Source of the DNA: an uncultured Rhodospirillales bacterium
GTDB taxonomy: Bacteria > Pseudomonadota > Alphaproteobacteria > CACIAM-22H2
NCBI GenBank assembly: GCA_937926175.1
Contig: CALANV010000037.1
Location: 62,001 to 126,000, forward strand
Reading direction: 5' to 3'
DNA: 64,000 nt
Under the pieces are notes generated by a model. That model ran no database searches. It saw only the letters and a list, made by a program, of their open reading frames with translations, and was not told where the DNA came from. Shown one piece after another: positions 45,839-54,267 of the stretch. Every line of letters begins with the position of its first letter. Positions within the stretch are counted from its first letter, which is position 1. A program made the translations under genes and the position numbers.

Positions 45839-46633
45839 GTGCTGAGCTTGAAAGGGAAAGTCGCAATCGTAACCGGTTGCGGGACGATCGGCTCCGGATG
45901 GGGCAACGGAAAGGCGATCGCAGCGCTTTTCGCCCGTCAAGGCGCAACCGTCGCGGGGGTCGACCTCGATCTCGAGGCGGCCAGGGAAACGCAACGCACG
46001 ATCGAGGCCGACGGCGGTTCCTGCCAGGTCTTCAAATGCGACGTGACCGACGCGACTCAGGTCAAGAGCCTCGTCGATGAATGCGTGTCGCGCTTCGGAC
46101 GTATCGACATTCTGGTCAACAACGTCGGACGGTCGGAGCCGGGCGATCCGGTCAGCATGAGCGAGGAGGTTTGGGACGATCAGTTCGAGGTGAACGTCAA
46201 GAGCGCCTACCTCACCTGCAAGTTCGTCATTCCCGTCATGGAACGCCAGGGGGGCGGTGCCATCGTGAACATCTCCTCGATCGCGGCGCTCAGGTACGGC
46301 GGTAAGCCTCAGGTCGCCTATGCCGCCGCCAAGGCGGCTCTCATCCAGTTCACCAGGACCACGGCGGTGATCCATGCCCCCAAGCGCATCCGAATGAACT
46401 GTGTCATTCCGGGGCTGATCAACACCCCGTTGGTGCGTCGGCTGGCCGACAAGTATGCCGGTGGCGACTTCGAAGGGTTCGTCGCCCGGCGGAACGCTCA
46501 GGTGCCGATGGGTCACATGGGCGACGCGTGGGATGTCGCGCACGCCGCGCTCTTTCTGGCTTCGGATGAGGCGAAGTACATCACGGCCACGGAGATTCTC
46601 GTCGACGGTGGCGTCACTGCAACCATGCGGTAG
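45839..46633 (+). CDS. short-chain dehydrogenase/reductase
   Basis: A 264-residue SDR, GTG start. Coenzyme loop VTGCGTIGSGWGNGKAIA, then DILVNNVG, Ser of ISSIAALRYGG, and the YAAAK catalytic Tyr/Lys pair; the end is ATEILVDGGVTATM. The acidic GVDLDLE after the second strand favours NAD. It lies 18 bases after the BKACE gene, so it probably oxidises a 3-hydroxy acid to the beta-keto acid that BKACE cleaves (inference). Confidence 0.92.
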   Translation: MLSLKGKVAIVTGCGTIGSGWGNGKAIAALFARQGATVAGVDLDLEAARETQRTIEADGGSCQVFKCDVTDATQVKSLVDECVSRFGRIDILVNNVGRSEPGDPVSMSEEVWDDQFEVNVKSAYLTCKFVIPVMERQGGGAIVNISSIAALRYGGKPQVAYAAAKAALIQFTRTTAVIHAPKRIRMNCVIPGLINTPLVRRLADKYAGGDFEGFVARRNAQVPMGHMGDAWDVAHAALFLASDEAKYITATEILVDGGVTATMR

Positions 46634-46785
46634 GCAGGCCGGTACGAATCATCGGGTTTGAAAGGACATGCCAAGAACATGAAACGGTTGGCTCGACAGA
46701 TAAAGCTCTATGGGACTCCGGTGTCGGCGGCCGGGCGCATACACGTCACTGCGATGCAGTCCGCCTTGCCTGGACGAGGTGCGGC

Positions 46786-47484
46786 ATGACGCGCAAGCAT
46801 TCCCGCGTTTTCCTGATCCACGCTCTTCGCGAGTCGCAGGAACCTGCCTGGCGTGCCTTCGAAAGGGGATGGTCGGAAGCGCAGGTCTTCAATCTGATCG
46901 ATGATTCGCTTGCGGTCGACCTGGCCGCGCAGGGTTCGCTTACCCAGGCAATGATCGATCGCTTCGTCGCTTTGGGTCGGTATGCGGAAGGTGCGGGCGC
47001 GGACGGCATTCTTTTCACATGCTCTGCATTCGGACCTGCAATCTCGGCCGTCCAGAAGGCGCTGCGGATTCCGGTTCTCAGACCGAACGAAGCGGCCTTC
47101 GAAGAGGCGCTTGGCGCTGGCCGGCGTATCGGACTGATGGTGACGTTTGCGCAGGCACTTCCGCCCCTGAAGGCCGAGTTGGCGGAGATGGCGGTCGCGC
47201 GTGGTGCAAGCATCGAGATCGTCGAGGCCGTCGCTAGCGGCGCATTGGAGGCGCTGCAGGCAGGTCAGTTCGATCGGCACGATCAGATCGTCATGGAGAC
47301 GGCCAAGCTCCTGCCGGCGATCGATGTGCTCGTACTTTGCCAGTTTTCTCTGGCGCGGGCGGCAACGGTGGTCGCCGCCGCCGGTGTCCGGCACGTGCTT
47401 ACGACGCCTGACGCAGCCGTCTCGAAGTTGCGCCGACTTCTGGAGGAACAGTCGCCACGTCGACAAGCGGCAGCCGGAGGGTAA
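46786..47484 (+). CDS. Asp/Glu racemase superfamily enzyme
   Basis: This 232-residue protein has the two-Cys plan of the superfamily: ILFTCSAFGPA and LVLCQFSLARA. Also PVLRPNEAAFEEALGAGRRI. Members include aspartate racemases, hydantoin racemases, maleate isomerases and arylmalonate decarboxylases, so both the reaction and the substrate are open. In a catabolic operon it may epimerise or isomerise a dicarboxylic or alpha-substituted acid. It is four bases before the lactonase gene and 152 bases after the SDR. Confidence 0.82.
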   Translation: MTRKHSRVFLIHALRESQEPAWRAFERGWSEAQVFNLIDDSLAVDLAAQGSLTQAMIDRFVALGRYAEGAGADGILFTCSAFGPAISAVQKALRIPVLRPNEAAFEEALGAGRRIGLMVTFAQALPPLKAELAEMAVARGASIEIVEAVASGALEALQAGQFDRHDQIVMETAKLLPAIDVLVLCQFSLARAATVVAAAGVRHVLTTPDAAVSKLRRLLEEQSPRRQAAAGG

Positions 47485-47487
47485 GCC

Positions 47488-48405
47488 GTGTTTTTTGCAC
47501 CGCCAAAGCCTATAGAAACTTCCATCTTTGCGCGGCTGCCCGACGAGCTGAGGACAGCCAATGCGGAGAACGAATGGGTGGCGGCACAGCCCGCCGGCGC
47601 GCCGCCGCATTCGTTGCTCGAGGGGCCGTCGTTCGACCGGGCGGGAAATCTCTACTGTGTCGATCTTCCGAACGGCCGGATCCTCCGCGTATCCCCCGAT
47701 GGCGTGTTCCACGTAGCCGCCGAGTACGACGGGTGGCCGAACGGATTGAAGATCCATCGGGACGGCCGGATCTTCATCGCCGATTACAAGCACGGGATCA
47801 TGGTGATGGATCCCGTCAACGGGCGCGTCGAGCCGTATCTGGTGCGGGCAGGTCTCGAACGCTTCAAGGGCGTCAATGACCTCTTTTTCGCGGCGAATGG
47901 AGACCTGTACTTCACCGATCAGGGACAGACCGGTCTTCACGACGCTACCGGGCGTCTGTTCCGCCTCAGGGCGGACGGGCGTCTGGACTGTCTGCTCGAC
48001 AACGTTCCGAGTCCGAACGGCTTGGTAATGAACCAGGACGAAACGATGGTGTATCTCGCCGTGACGCGCGCGAACAGCGTCTGGCGTGTACCTCTGATGA
48101 GGAATGGCGGCGTTACCAAGGTCGGCGTGTTCGTCCAGCTCTCCGGCGGATGGGGACCCGACGGACTTGCGCTGGACGCGGAAGGGCGGCTCGCCATCGC
48201 GCATGTCGGCCTCGGCGTCGTATGGATCGTCGACCGGTTCGGTCAACCCGTGTACCGCATCAATTCCTGCACCGGCACCCACACGACGAACGTTGCCTTC
48301 GGCGGCGAGAAGGGGACGACACTTTTCATTACGGAGTCGGGCACGGGCACCATTCTCCGTGCCGAACTCGACGTGCCTGGAAAGGCGATGTACTCGCACC
48401 AGTAG
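47488..48405 (+). CDS. SMP-30/gluconolactonase family lactonase
   Basis: A 305-residue six-bladed propeller protein, GTG start. Metal-site residues are in LLEGPSFDRAGNLYCVDLPN (Glu), GVNDLFFAANGDLYFTDQG (Asn) and GGWGPDGLALDAEGRLAIAH (Asp), as in SMP-30 enzymes that open sugar-type lactones with Ca or Zn. No signal peptide, so it is cytosolic. A gene of this kind beside TRAP genes suggests a lactone intermediate or substrate. Confidence 0.9.
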   Translation: MFFAPPKPIETSIFARLPDELRTANAENEWVAAQPAGAPPHSLLEGPSFDRAGNLYCVDLPNGRILRVSPDGVFHVAAEYDGWPNGLKIHRDGRIFIADYKHGIMVMDPVNGRVEPYLVRAGLERFKGVNDLFFAANGDLYFTDQGQTGLHDATGRLFRLRADGRLDCLLDNVPSPNGLVMNQDETMVYLAVTRANSVWRVPLMRNGGVTKVGVFVQLSGGWGPDGLALDAEGRLAIAHVGLGVVWIVDRFGQPVYRINSCTGTHTTNVAFGGEKGTTLFITESGTGTILRAELDVPGKAMYSHQ

Positions 48406-48448
48406 CACAAAGGCGGAAGTTACCAGTACTCACAATCAGGAGATGGCA

Positions 48449-49462
48449 ATGCTAACTCGTCGGACTTTTCTTGGAAGTGCTGCCGTTGCAGGTGCGGTGC
48501 TCGGTGCACCAGCGATCGTCCGGGCCGCGAAAACGACGACATTCCGCATGGGACATGCGATGCCGCCCGGCCACCCCTATCACCTCGGACTCGTGAAGTT
48601 CAAGGAAGAGATCGAGGCTCGCACCAACGGAGCCATCAAGGTCCAGGTCTATCCTTCGGGGCAGATCGGCGGAGAAGTCCAGATCATCGAGGGCATGAGA
48701 TTGGGCACGGTCGACGGCGGCGCCGCCGCGTCCGGCAGCATTCCTTCGGCTGGCGGCGTGCCACGTTTCCATCTGCTCGACATGCCTTATCTCTTCAAGG
48801 ATTACGAGGCGGTGGAAAAGTTCGCCACGGGTGAGGTCGGAGAGGAGTTCCGGGCAGGGCTTCCGAACGAGGCCGGCTTCCACATTCTCGGTTATGGCGC
48901 ATCCGGCTTCCATCAGGTCCTGAACGCGGTTCGCCCGATCGAAAAGCCGTCGGATCTCAAGGGCCTCAAGCTGCGTGTGTGGGAAGCGCCCGGCGCGAAG
49001 CTCGCGCTCGAGCTGATGGGGGCGAATCCCACGCCAATGGCCTATGGGGACGTCTTCACGGCCGTACAGCAGCGCGTTGTCGACGGCCTTACGAACAGTA
49101 TGACGACGCTCTACCAGACCAAGATGCACGAGGTGACGAAGTATCTGTCACTTACACGGCATGCCTACGTATGGGTCCCCATGATGCTGTCCGACACGGC
49201 CTTCCGGTCTGTCGGTCGGGCTGAGCAGGAGGAGATTCGCAAAGCCGGCGAGGTTGCTTGCGCCTACTGGCGCGGGCTTATTCCCAAGGACGACGACAGC
49301 TACGAAGCGAAGTTCGTCGAGGCCGGGATCCAGGTCAACAAGGCCGACCAGGCCGCGTTCCGGGAGCATGTCGAGAAGGGCTACGACCGTTATGCGGCCA
49401 TCGTCGGCCAGGCCAACGCGAAGGATCTGATCGCGAAACTCAAGGCCGTCGGCGGCTACTGA
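48449..49462 (+). CDS. dctP: TRAP transporter solute-binding protein DctP type
   Basis: This is a 337-residue periplasmic protein. A Tat-type signal with twin Arg (LTRRTFLGSAAVAGAVLGAP) is cleaved near VRAA. The body has ITYGHAMPP-like FRMGHAMPPGHPYHLGLVKF, YPSGQIGGEVQIIEGMRLGT and VWEAPGAKLALELMGANPTP, DctP family. Start ATG 48449 is chosen because AGGAG lies seven bases before it; the ATG at 48443 would touch the ribosome site. Usual ligands are carboxylic acids held by a conserved Arg (KLRVWEAPG). Confidence 0.93.
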   Translation: MLTRRTFLGSAAVAGAVLGAPAIVRAAKTTTFRMGHAMPPGHPYHLGLVKFKEEIEARTNGAIKVQVYPSGQIGGEVQIIEGMRLGTVDGGAAASGSIPSAGGVPRFHLLDMPYLFKDYEAVEKFATGEVGEEFRAGLPNEAGFHILGYGASGFHQVLNAVRPIEKPSDLKGLKLRVWEAPGAKLALELMGANPTPMAYGDVFTAVQQRVVDGLTNSMTTLYQTKMHEVTKYLSLTRHAYVWVPMMLSDTAFRSVGRAEQEEIRKAGEVACAYWRGLIPKDDDSYEAKFVEAGIQVNKADQAAFREHVEKGYDRYAAIVGQANAKDLIAKLKAVGGY

Positions 49463-49537
49463 CGGTCGTACTTTCACCAAGGCCGCCTCTCGGTACGAGA
49501 GGCGGCCACTTTCATAGTTGAACGGGGACCGGAGGAG

Positions 49538-50005
49538 ATGCGCTTTCTTCATAACTTCCTTCGATGCGCGATCTCTGCGTGCATGATCGGTATCGTTATC
49601 GTTGCAAGTCTTGGCGTCTTCTTTCGGTACGTTCTGAACAGCCCGCTGTTCTGGACCGATGAAATCTGTCGATATGCACTCGTCTGGATGACATTCCTCG
49701 GTGGCGCCCTGCTCGTAGGGCATCCGGACGGCCATGTACGCGTCGACTTTTTCACGGACCGGATGAGCGGACCAGCCAGGCGCATCGCGATTGTGCTGGC
49801 GACGGCTGTCGAGATGGTCATCGTTCTGCTGATCACGATCGGGGGCGTGATCTGGATGCAGGCGAGCACACGGACTGCCAGTGCCGCGGCGGATATTCCC
49901 ATGTTCGTGATCTATGCGGTAATACCACTGTCCGGACTGGCAGCGCTGGTCTTCATTTTGGGGCGCTTCTTTCGGAGCTGGAACGCTGAATCTGGAGCGC
50001 GCTAA
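49538..50005 (+). CDS. dctQ: TRAP transporter small permease DctQ type
   Basis: The 155-residue membrane protein has four helices. VASLGVFFRYVLNSPLFWTD, EICRYALVWMTFLGGALLVG and VRVDFFTDRMSGPARRIAIV are typical of DctQ. It forms the small subunit that joins DctM in the inner membrane. Its stop codon overlaps the dctM start (TAATG). A ribosome site GGAGGAG lies before ATG 49538. Confidence 0.93.
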   Translation: MRFLHNFLRCAISACMIGIVIVASLGVFFRYVLNSPLFWTDEICRYALVWMTFLGGALLVGHPDGHVRVDFFTDRMSGPARRIAIVLATAVEMVIVLLITIGGVIWMQASTRTASAAADIPMFVIYAVIPLSGLAALVFILGRFFRSWNAESGAR

Positions 50006-51297
50006 TGGAAATCGCGGTCTTCTGGGCATTCCTCTTTGCGCTGCTGTTCGTAGGGGTTCCGATCGCGTTTGCCATTAGTGCAGGCGCCCTTGCGCTGATG
50101 CTGCTGTTTATCGAGGGCATGCCGATCAAGGGCATGCTTGTGGTCATGGTGCAGCGCATGTTCGGCGGCGCGGACTCGTTCCCGTTACTGGCGATTCCGC
50201 TGTTCTTCCTCGCCGGCGCGCTGATGGACCGCGGCGGCCTTTCCGAGCGGCTGGTTCGCTTCGCATCCGCTCTGGTTGGGTGGGTTCGGGGCGGTCTCCT
50301 GATGGTCGTCATACTGGCGGAGATGCTGCTGGCGGCGGTGGCTGGCTCGCCAAGCGCGGTGGCCGCGGCGATTGGGTCCGTCGTCGCACCGTCGCTCAAG
50401 GAAAAAGGCTACGAGCCGCGGTTTTCCACCGCCGTAATTGCCGCGGGGGCGACGGTCGGGCCGATCATTCCCCCGAGCATCCTGTTGGTGATCTTCGGAT
50501 CGCTCGCGAACGTGTCCATCGCCAAGTTGTTCATCGGCGGGATCGTTCCCGGCATCCTGATGGGGGTGGCGCTCATGGCGCTGTGCTACCTGGTTTCCGT
50601 GTGGCGCAACTATCCGCCCGAAGAGCGAACATCCTTCACGGCTATCCTCCGCGCCACGGGCGATGCCATTCTGCCGTTGGCGGCGCCCGGCATCATTTTG
50701 GGCGGAATCTTCAGCGGCGTGTTCACGGCGACGGAATCTGCGGTAGCGGCGGTCCTCTACGCGATCATCGTCGGGAAGTTCGTCTACAAGGCGCTTGGTT
50801 GGAAAGAGATCGTCCAGGCTTGTTACGAGTCGGCGCTGGGATCTGCGCGCATCATGTTCATCATCGCGATGGCCTCGTTCGTCGGCTGGGTTCTGGCCCG
50901 CGAGCAGGTTCCGCAGACCATGGCCGAGTATCTATTGTCGCTATCCCAGGATCCGCTCATCGTCCTGCTGCTGATCAATGCGCTGTTTCTGGTCTTCGGG
51001 TGCTTCATCGAAGGCATTGCGATCATGATCATCCTGCTGCCGACGATCATTCCGGTCGTTGAGGCGCTTGGAATCGATCTCGTCTTCTTCGGTGTGATGA
51101 TCGTGATCAATCTGTCGATCGGTTCGATAACGCCCCCCGTGGGGACGTGCCTGGTCGTGGCGTCGTCGGTTACACGCGTACCCTTCGACAAGACGTTCAA
51201 GGACATAGCGCCTTTCGTCGCGGTGCTCGTGTTGGTTCTGCTGCTGACCGTGCTGTTCCCCCAATTCGTTCTGGGATTGGTGAACGTCGTCATGTGA
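50005..51297 (+). CDS. dctM: TRAP transporter large permease DctM type
   Basis: A 430-residue, about twelve-helix sodium-coupled permease. PIAFAISAGALALMLLFIEG, SPSAVAAAIGSVVAPSLKEK, VGPIIPPSILLVIFGSLANV and GSITPPVGTCLVVASSVTRV are the DctM half-repeats with Na+-site Gly/Pro loops. Length is normal. With DctP and DctQ it imports the organic acid that the surrounding enzymes use. Confidence 0.95.
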   Translation: MEIAVFWAFLFALLFVGVPIAFAISAGALALMLLFIEGMPIKGMLVVMVQRMFGGADSFPLLAIPLFFLAGALMDRGGLSERLVRFASALVGWVRGGLLMVVILAEMLLAAVAGSPSAVAAAIGSVVAPSLKEKGYEPRFSTAVIAAGATVGPIIPPSILLVIFGSLANVSIAKLFIGGIVPGILMGVALMALCYLVSVWRNYPPEERTSFTAILRATGDAILPLAAPGIILGGIFSGVFTATESAVAAVLYAIIVGKFVYKALGWKEIVQACYESALGSARIMFIIAMASFVGWVLAREQVPQTMAEYLLSLSQDPLIVLLLINALFLVFGCFIEGIAIMIILLPTIIPVVEALGIDLVFFGVMIVINLSIGSITPPVGTCLVVASSVTRVPFDKTFKDIAPFVAVLVLVLLLTVLFPQFVLGLVNVVM

Positions 51298-51519
51298 ATG
51301 AGACGAGCCGATTTCGGATATGGGAAGTCCGGGATGACGACTGCGATGGGGCTGCCAGGTCTGTTACGGGATGGCAGTGTCGGACGGCTGATGCCGGTCA
51401 GGTCCACGGACATGAGGGTTGTGAAGTAGAGAGGCGTTACGTTTTCCAAGTCATGGGTTCGTTGTCCGGAAAACGGCCAGACCGACGCGACCTGGTCACA
51501 GTGAGATGAGAGAGGGAAA

Positions 51520-52395
51520 ATGCTTGCAGAGAAAATTCTTGAGTATCCAACGAACGTTCTGACAGACGCGCAGCGCGCCGAATACTTTGACAAGGGGTTT
51601 GTCGTGCTCCCCAAATATGTGAAGGAGCCATGGCTCGGACGTCTTCGAGCTGCGCTGCACGACTTACTGGAACGCAGCAAGGGCATAAAGCAGTCGGACG
51701 GCGTGTTTGTGCTCGAGGCTGGGCATTCCGCCGAAACGCCGCGGCTGCATCGCGTGAACAGCCCACAGGATCATCATCCGACGTTCTGGGAGTTCATGAC
51801 CGACCCCATCTTGACCGACCTCGTCGCGGATGTCGTCGGACCGGATGTGAAGTTTCATCACGCAAAGCTCAACGTCAAATCGGAAAAAGGGACACAGTCC
51901 TTCAAATGGCATCAGGACATCCCGGGATGGCCGCACACCGACTTCAGTCCCGTGACCGTCGGGATCTATCTGGAGGACTGTGGCCCCGAACAGGGACCGC
52001 TGGCATTTGTGCCCGGAAGCCACAACGGGCCGCTTTATCCGTCCTACGATGACGATGGATATTTCGTGGGTATACCAGATGATCTCGTAAACCAGGATGA
52101 GATCGAGCTCGCCGTAGGCGAGGCCGGCACCGTCGTCATGCTGAATTGCCGCGTCATTCACGGATCGGGGATCAACAGGTCCGACCGACCGCGTCCGCTT
52201 CTTCTGCCGGTCTATTCGTCGGCCGATTCGTTTGCGTATACATCTTCTCCGATTCCAAGCCCGAGGTGCGGCGAGATCGTGCGGGGATCTCCGGCCCGAT
52301 TTGCATCCTTCGACTTGCGTCCTTGCCCGGTGCCGCCACCGGTTCGTCGGAATCCTTGGGCGAGACAAGCCGAGACGGCAGTGCAAGCGTATTGA
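51520..52395 (+). CDS. phytanoyl-CoA dioxygenase family hydroxylase
   Basis: This 291-residue Fe(II)/2-oxoglutarate dioxygenase has the metal triad visible: His131 and Asp133 in KWHQDIPGWPHTDF and His214 in LNCRVIHGSGINRS, with Arg223 for 2-oxoglutarate shortly after. LAFVPGSHNGPLYPSYDDDG is typical. The end YTSSPIPSPRCGEIVRG also recurs in catabolic members. It would hydroxylate a carbon of the substrate or intermediate. It is 222 bases after dctM. The gap holds an unassigned 43-codon frame starting 51298. Confidence 0.9.
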   Translation: MLAEKILEYPTNVLTDAQRAEYFDKGFVVLPKYVKEPWLGRLRAALHDLLERSKGIKQSDGVFVLEAGHSAETPRLHRVNSPQDHHPTFWEFMTDPILTDLVADVVGPDVKFHHAKLNVKSEKGTQSFKWHQDIPGWPHTDFSPVTVGIYLEDCGPEQGPLAFVPGSHNGPLYPSYDDDGYFVGIPDDLVNQDEIELAVGEAGTVVMLNCRVIHGSGINRSDRPRPLLLPVYSSADSFAYTSSPIPSPRCGEIVRGSPARFASFDLRPCPVPPPVRRNPWARQAETAVQAY

Positions 52396-52405
52396 TACGC
52401 ATGAT

Positions 52406-52425
52406 GCGGGGGCTTTGGCCCCCGC
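52406..52425 (+). terminator. hairpin after the hydroxylase gene
   Basis: GCGGGGGC TTTG GCCCCCGC is a perfect 8-bp stem with a four-base loop, 10 bases after the stop. The T content that follows is weak (GCACTTTGTC), so it may slow or reduce transcription into the dehydrogenase gene rather than stop it. Confidence 0.55.
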
Positions 52426-52602
52426 GCACTTTGTCAAAAAGCCGAATCGATCTTCGGCTCCTTTCACCTCCGATCGATGCCACGTTGATTGCGTGTCGGA
52501 TGATGCTGGCGCGGCGGAAAGGGAGAAGGTGCTCGCATTGCCGGGGCGTGACCGCAACGAGCCGGATCTGCGGGCGTATCGCCTGCTCAGGTGGAGATCA
52601 AC

Positions 52603-54036
52603 ATGTATCCTGATACTCTTCTCTTCATCGATGGCGCTTGGACCAAGGGGGCAAGCGCCCGGACCATCCCCGTGCTGAACCCGGCCACGGCCGAGCCTAT
52701 CGGCCACGTCGCACATGCCGAGCGGCCGGATCTGGACCGGGCACTCGAAGCGGTCGAGAGAGGATTCCATACGTGGCGGAAGATCTCCGCTTTCGACCGC
52801 TACAAGATCCTGCGCAAGGCCGCCGACCTCATCCGCAGCCGCGCCGACGACATTGCCCGGATCATTACGCTCGAGCAGGGTAAGCCATTGGCCGAGGCGA
52901 GAATCGAGCCGATGCTGGCCGGCGATATCATCGACTGGTTCGCGGAAGAGGGGCGCCGAGCCTATGGACGCGTGGTTCCTCCGCGTAGCGAGGGCGTCTA
53001 TCAGCTTGTGTTGAAGGAGCCCGTCGGTCCGGTAGCAGCCTTTACACCGTGGAACTTCCCGGTGATCCAGGCGGTTCGCAAAGTATCGGCGGCGCTGGCC
53101 GCCGGCTGTTCGATCATTCTCAAGGGGCCGGAGGAGACCCCGGCGGCTTGCGCCGCCCTGATTCAGGTCTATGCCGATGCTGGCGTGCCGGCCGGCGTGA
53201 TCAATCTCGTCTATGGCGTGCCCGCGGAGATCTCGGAGTATCTGATCCCGAATCCGATCATCCGGAAGGTCACGTTCACCGGCTCCACCGCGGTCGGCAA
53301 GCATTTGGCCATGCTCGCCGGCAAGCACATGAAGCGCGTCACGATGGAGCTCGGCGGACACGCACCGGCCATCGTGTTCGAGGATGCGGACGTTGACGTC
53401 GCCGTGAGAGTCCTGAGCGCGAACAAGTTCCGCAATGCCGGCCAGGTTTGCGTTTCGCCAACGCGCTTCCTCATCCATGAGACGGTCTACGACCGTTTCG
53501 TGGATGAATTCGTCAAGGTCGCCAAGGCGATAAGGGTCGGAAACGGGCTGGACAAGGAAACCCAGATGGGGCCGCTCGCCAATGCCCGCCGGGTCGATGC
53601 CATGGAAGCGTTCATCGCTGACGCGACCGCGAAGGGCGGCAAGGTGCGCACGGGCGGCAAGCGCATCGGAAACAAGGGCTATTTCTTCGAGCCGACGGTG
53701 CTGACCGATGTCCCGAATGAAGCGCGGATCATGAACGAGGAGCCTTTTGGCCCCGTCGCCGTGATCCGTCCGTTCAAGACGTTCGAATCCGCTGTGGCGG
53801 AGGCGAACCGACTACCGTACGGTCTTGCCGCGTACGCATACACCAAGTCTGCGAAGACTGCAGCGGCCATAGGCGCTGCGGTCGAAAGTGGAATGGTATC
53901 GATCAACCATCATGGCTTGGCGCTGCCCGAGGTCCCCTTCGGCGGCGTGAAGGATTCGGGTTACGGCTCCGAGGGGGGCACGGAAGCTCTCGAGGCCTAC
54001 CTCAATACCAAGTTCATCAGCCAGATCGGGCTTTAG
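52603..54036 (+). CDS. NAD(P)-dependent aldehyde dehydrogenase (succinate-semialdehyde type)
   Basis: The 477-residue enzyme has catalytic Cys283 (NAGQVCVSPTRF) and Glu249 (TMELGGHAPAIVFEDADV), and FTGSTAVGKHL for the cofactor loop. AFTPWNFPVIQAVRKVSAAL is typical of the SSADH/GabD side of the family. Start ATG 52603 is set by GGTGGAG six bases before; the GTG at 52591 would overlap that site. It probably converts an aldehyde left by hydroxylation or cleavage into an acid. It closes the island. Confidence 0.93.
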   Translation: MYPDTLLFIDGAWTKGASARTIPVLNPATAEPIGHVAHAERPDLDRALEAVERGFHTWRKISAFDRYKILRKAADLIRSRADDIARIITLEQGKPLAEARIEPMLAGDIIDWFAEEGRRAYGRVVPPRSEGVYQLVLKEPVGPVAAFTPWNFPVIQAVRKVSAALAAGCSIILKGPEETPAACAALIQVYADAGVPAGVINLVYGVPAEISEYLIPNPIIRKVTFTGSTAVGKHLAMLAGKHMKRVTMELGGHAPAIVFEDADVDVAVRVLSANKFRNAGQVCVSPTRFLIHETVYDRFVDEFVKVAKAIRVGNGLDKETQMGPLANARRVDAMEAFIADATAKGGKVRTGGKRIGNKGYFFEPTVLTDVPNEARIMNEEPFGPVAVIRPFKTFESAVAEANRLPYGLAAYAYTKSAKTAAAIGAAVESGMVSINHHGLALPEVPFGGVKDSGYGSEGGTEALEAYLNTKFISQIGL

Positions 54037-54075
54037 GAAGCCCTGGCACGAAGGCAGATTCCGGCGCGTCGCGTT

Positions 54076-54119
54076 GGCGACGGCATGTCCTTGCGATGGC
54101 AAGCGATCATGCCGTCGCC
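54076..54119. terminator. large inverted repeat between convergent genes
   Basis: GGCGACGGCATG (54076-54087) and CATGCCGTCGCC (54108-54119) are perfect 12-bp arms with a 20-base loop. It lies between the convergent aldehyde dehydrogenase and metY genes, so a two-way termination role is likely, but there is no T run on either side. Confidence 0.4.
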
Positions 54120-54267
54120 TCCATCACCGTATCTGCAACGCACGCCGTGCCGGTAAGGTGGGCAAGCCGCATGTTCGCGCCGGTCGTTGCGGCTTGCCCG
54201 CGGCGATCACCGGCGCGGCAGGGAGCAATGGCCGCACGGGGCATCCGGTGCGAAGGAACGGTATTCC

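Noticed and set aside
51437..51766. Minus-strand frames under the hydroxylase gene
   Set aside because: Shadow frames with no ribosome site or domain.
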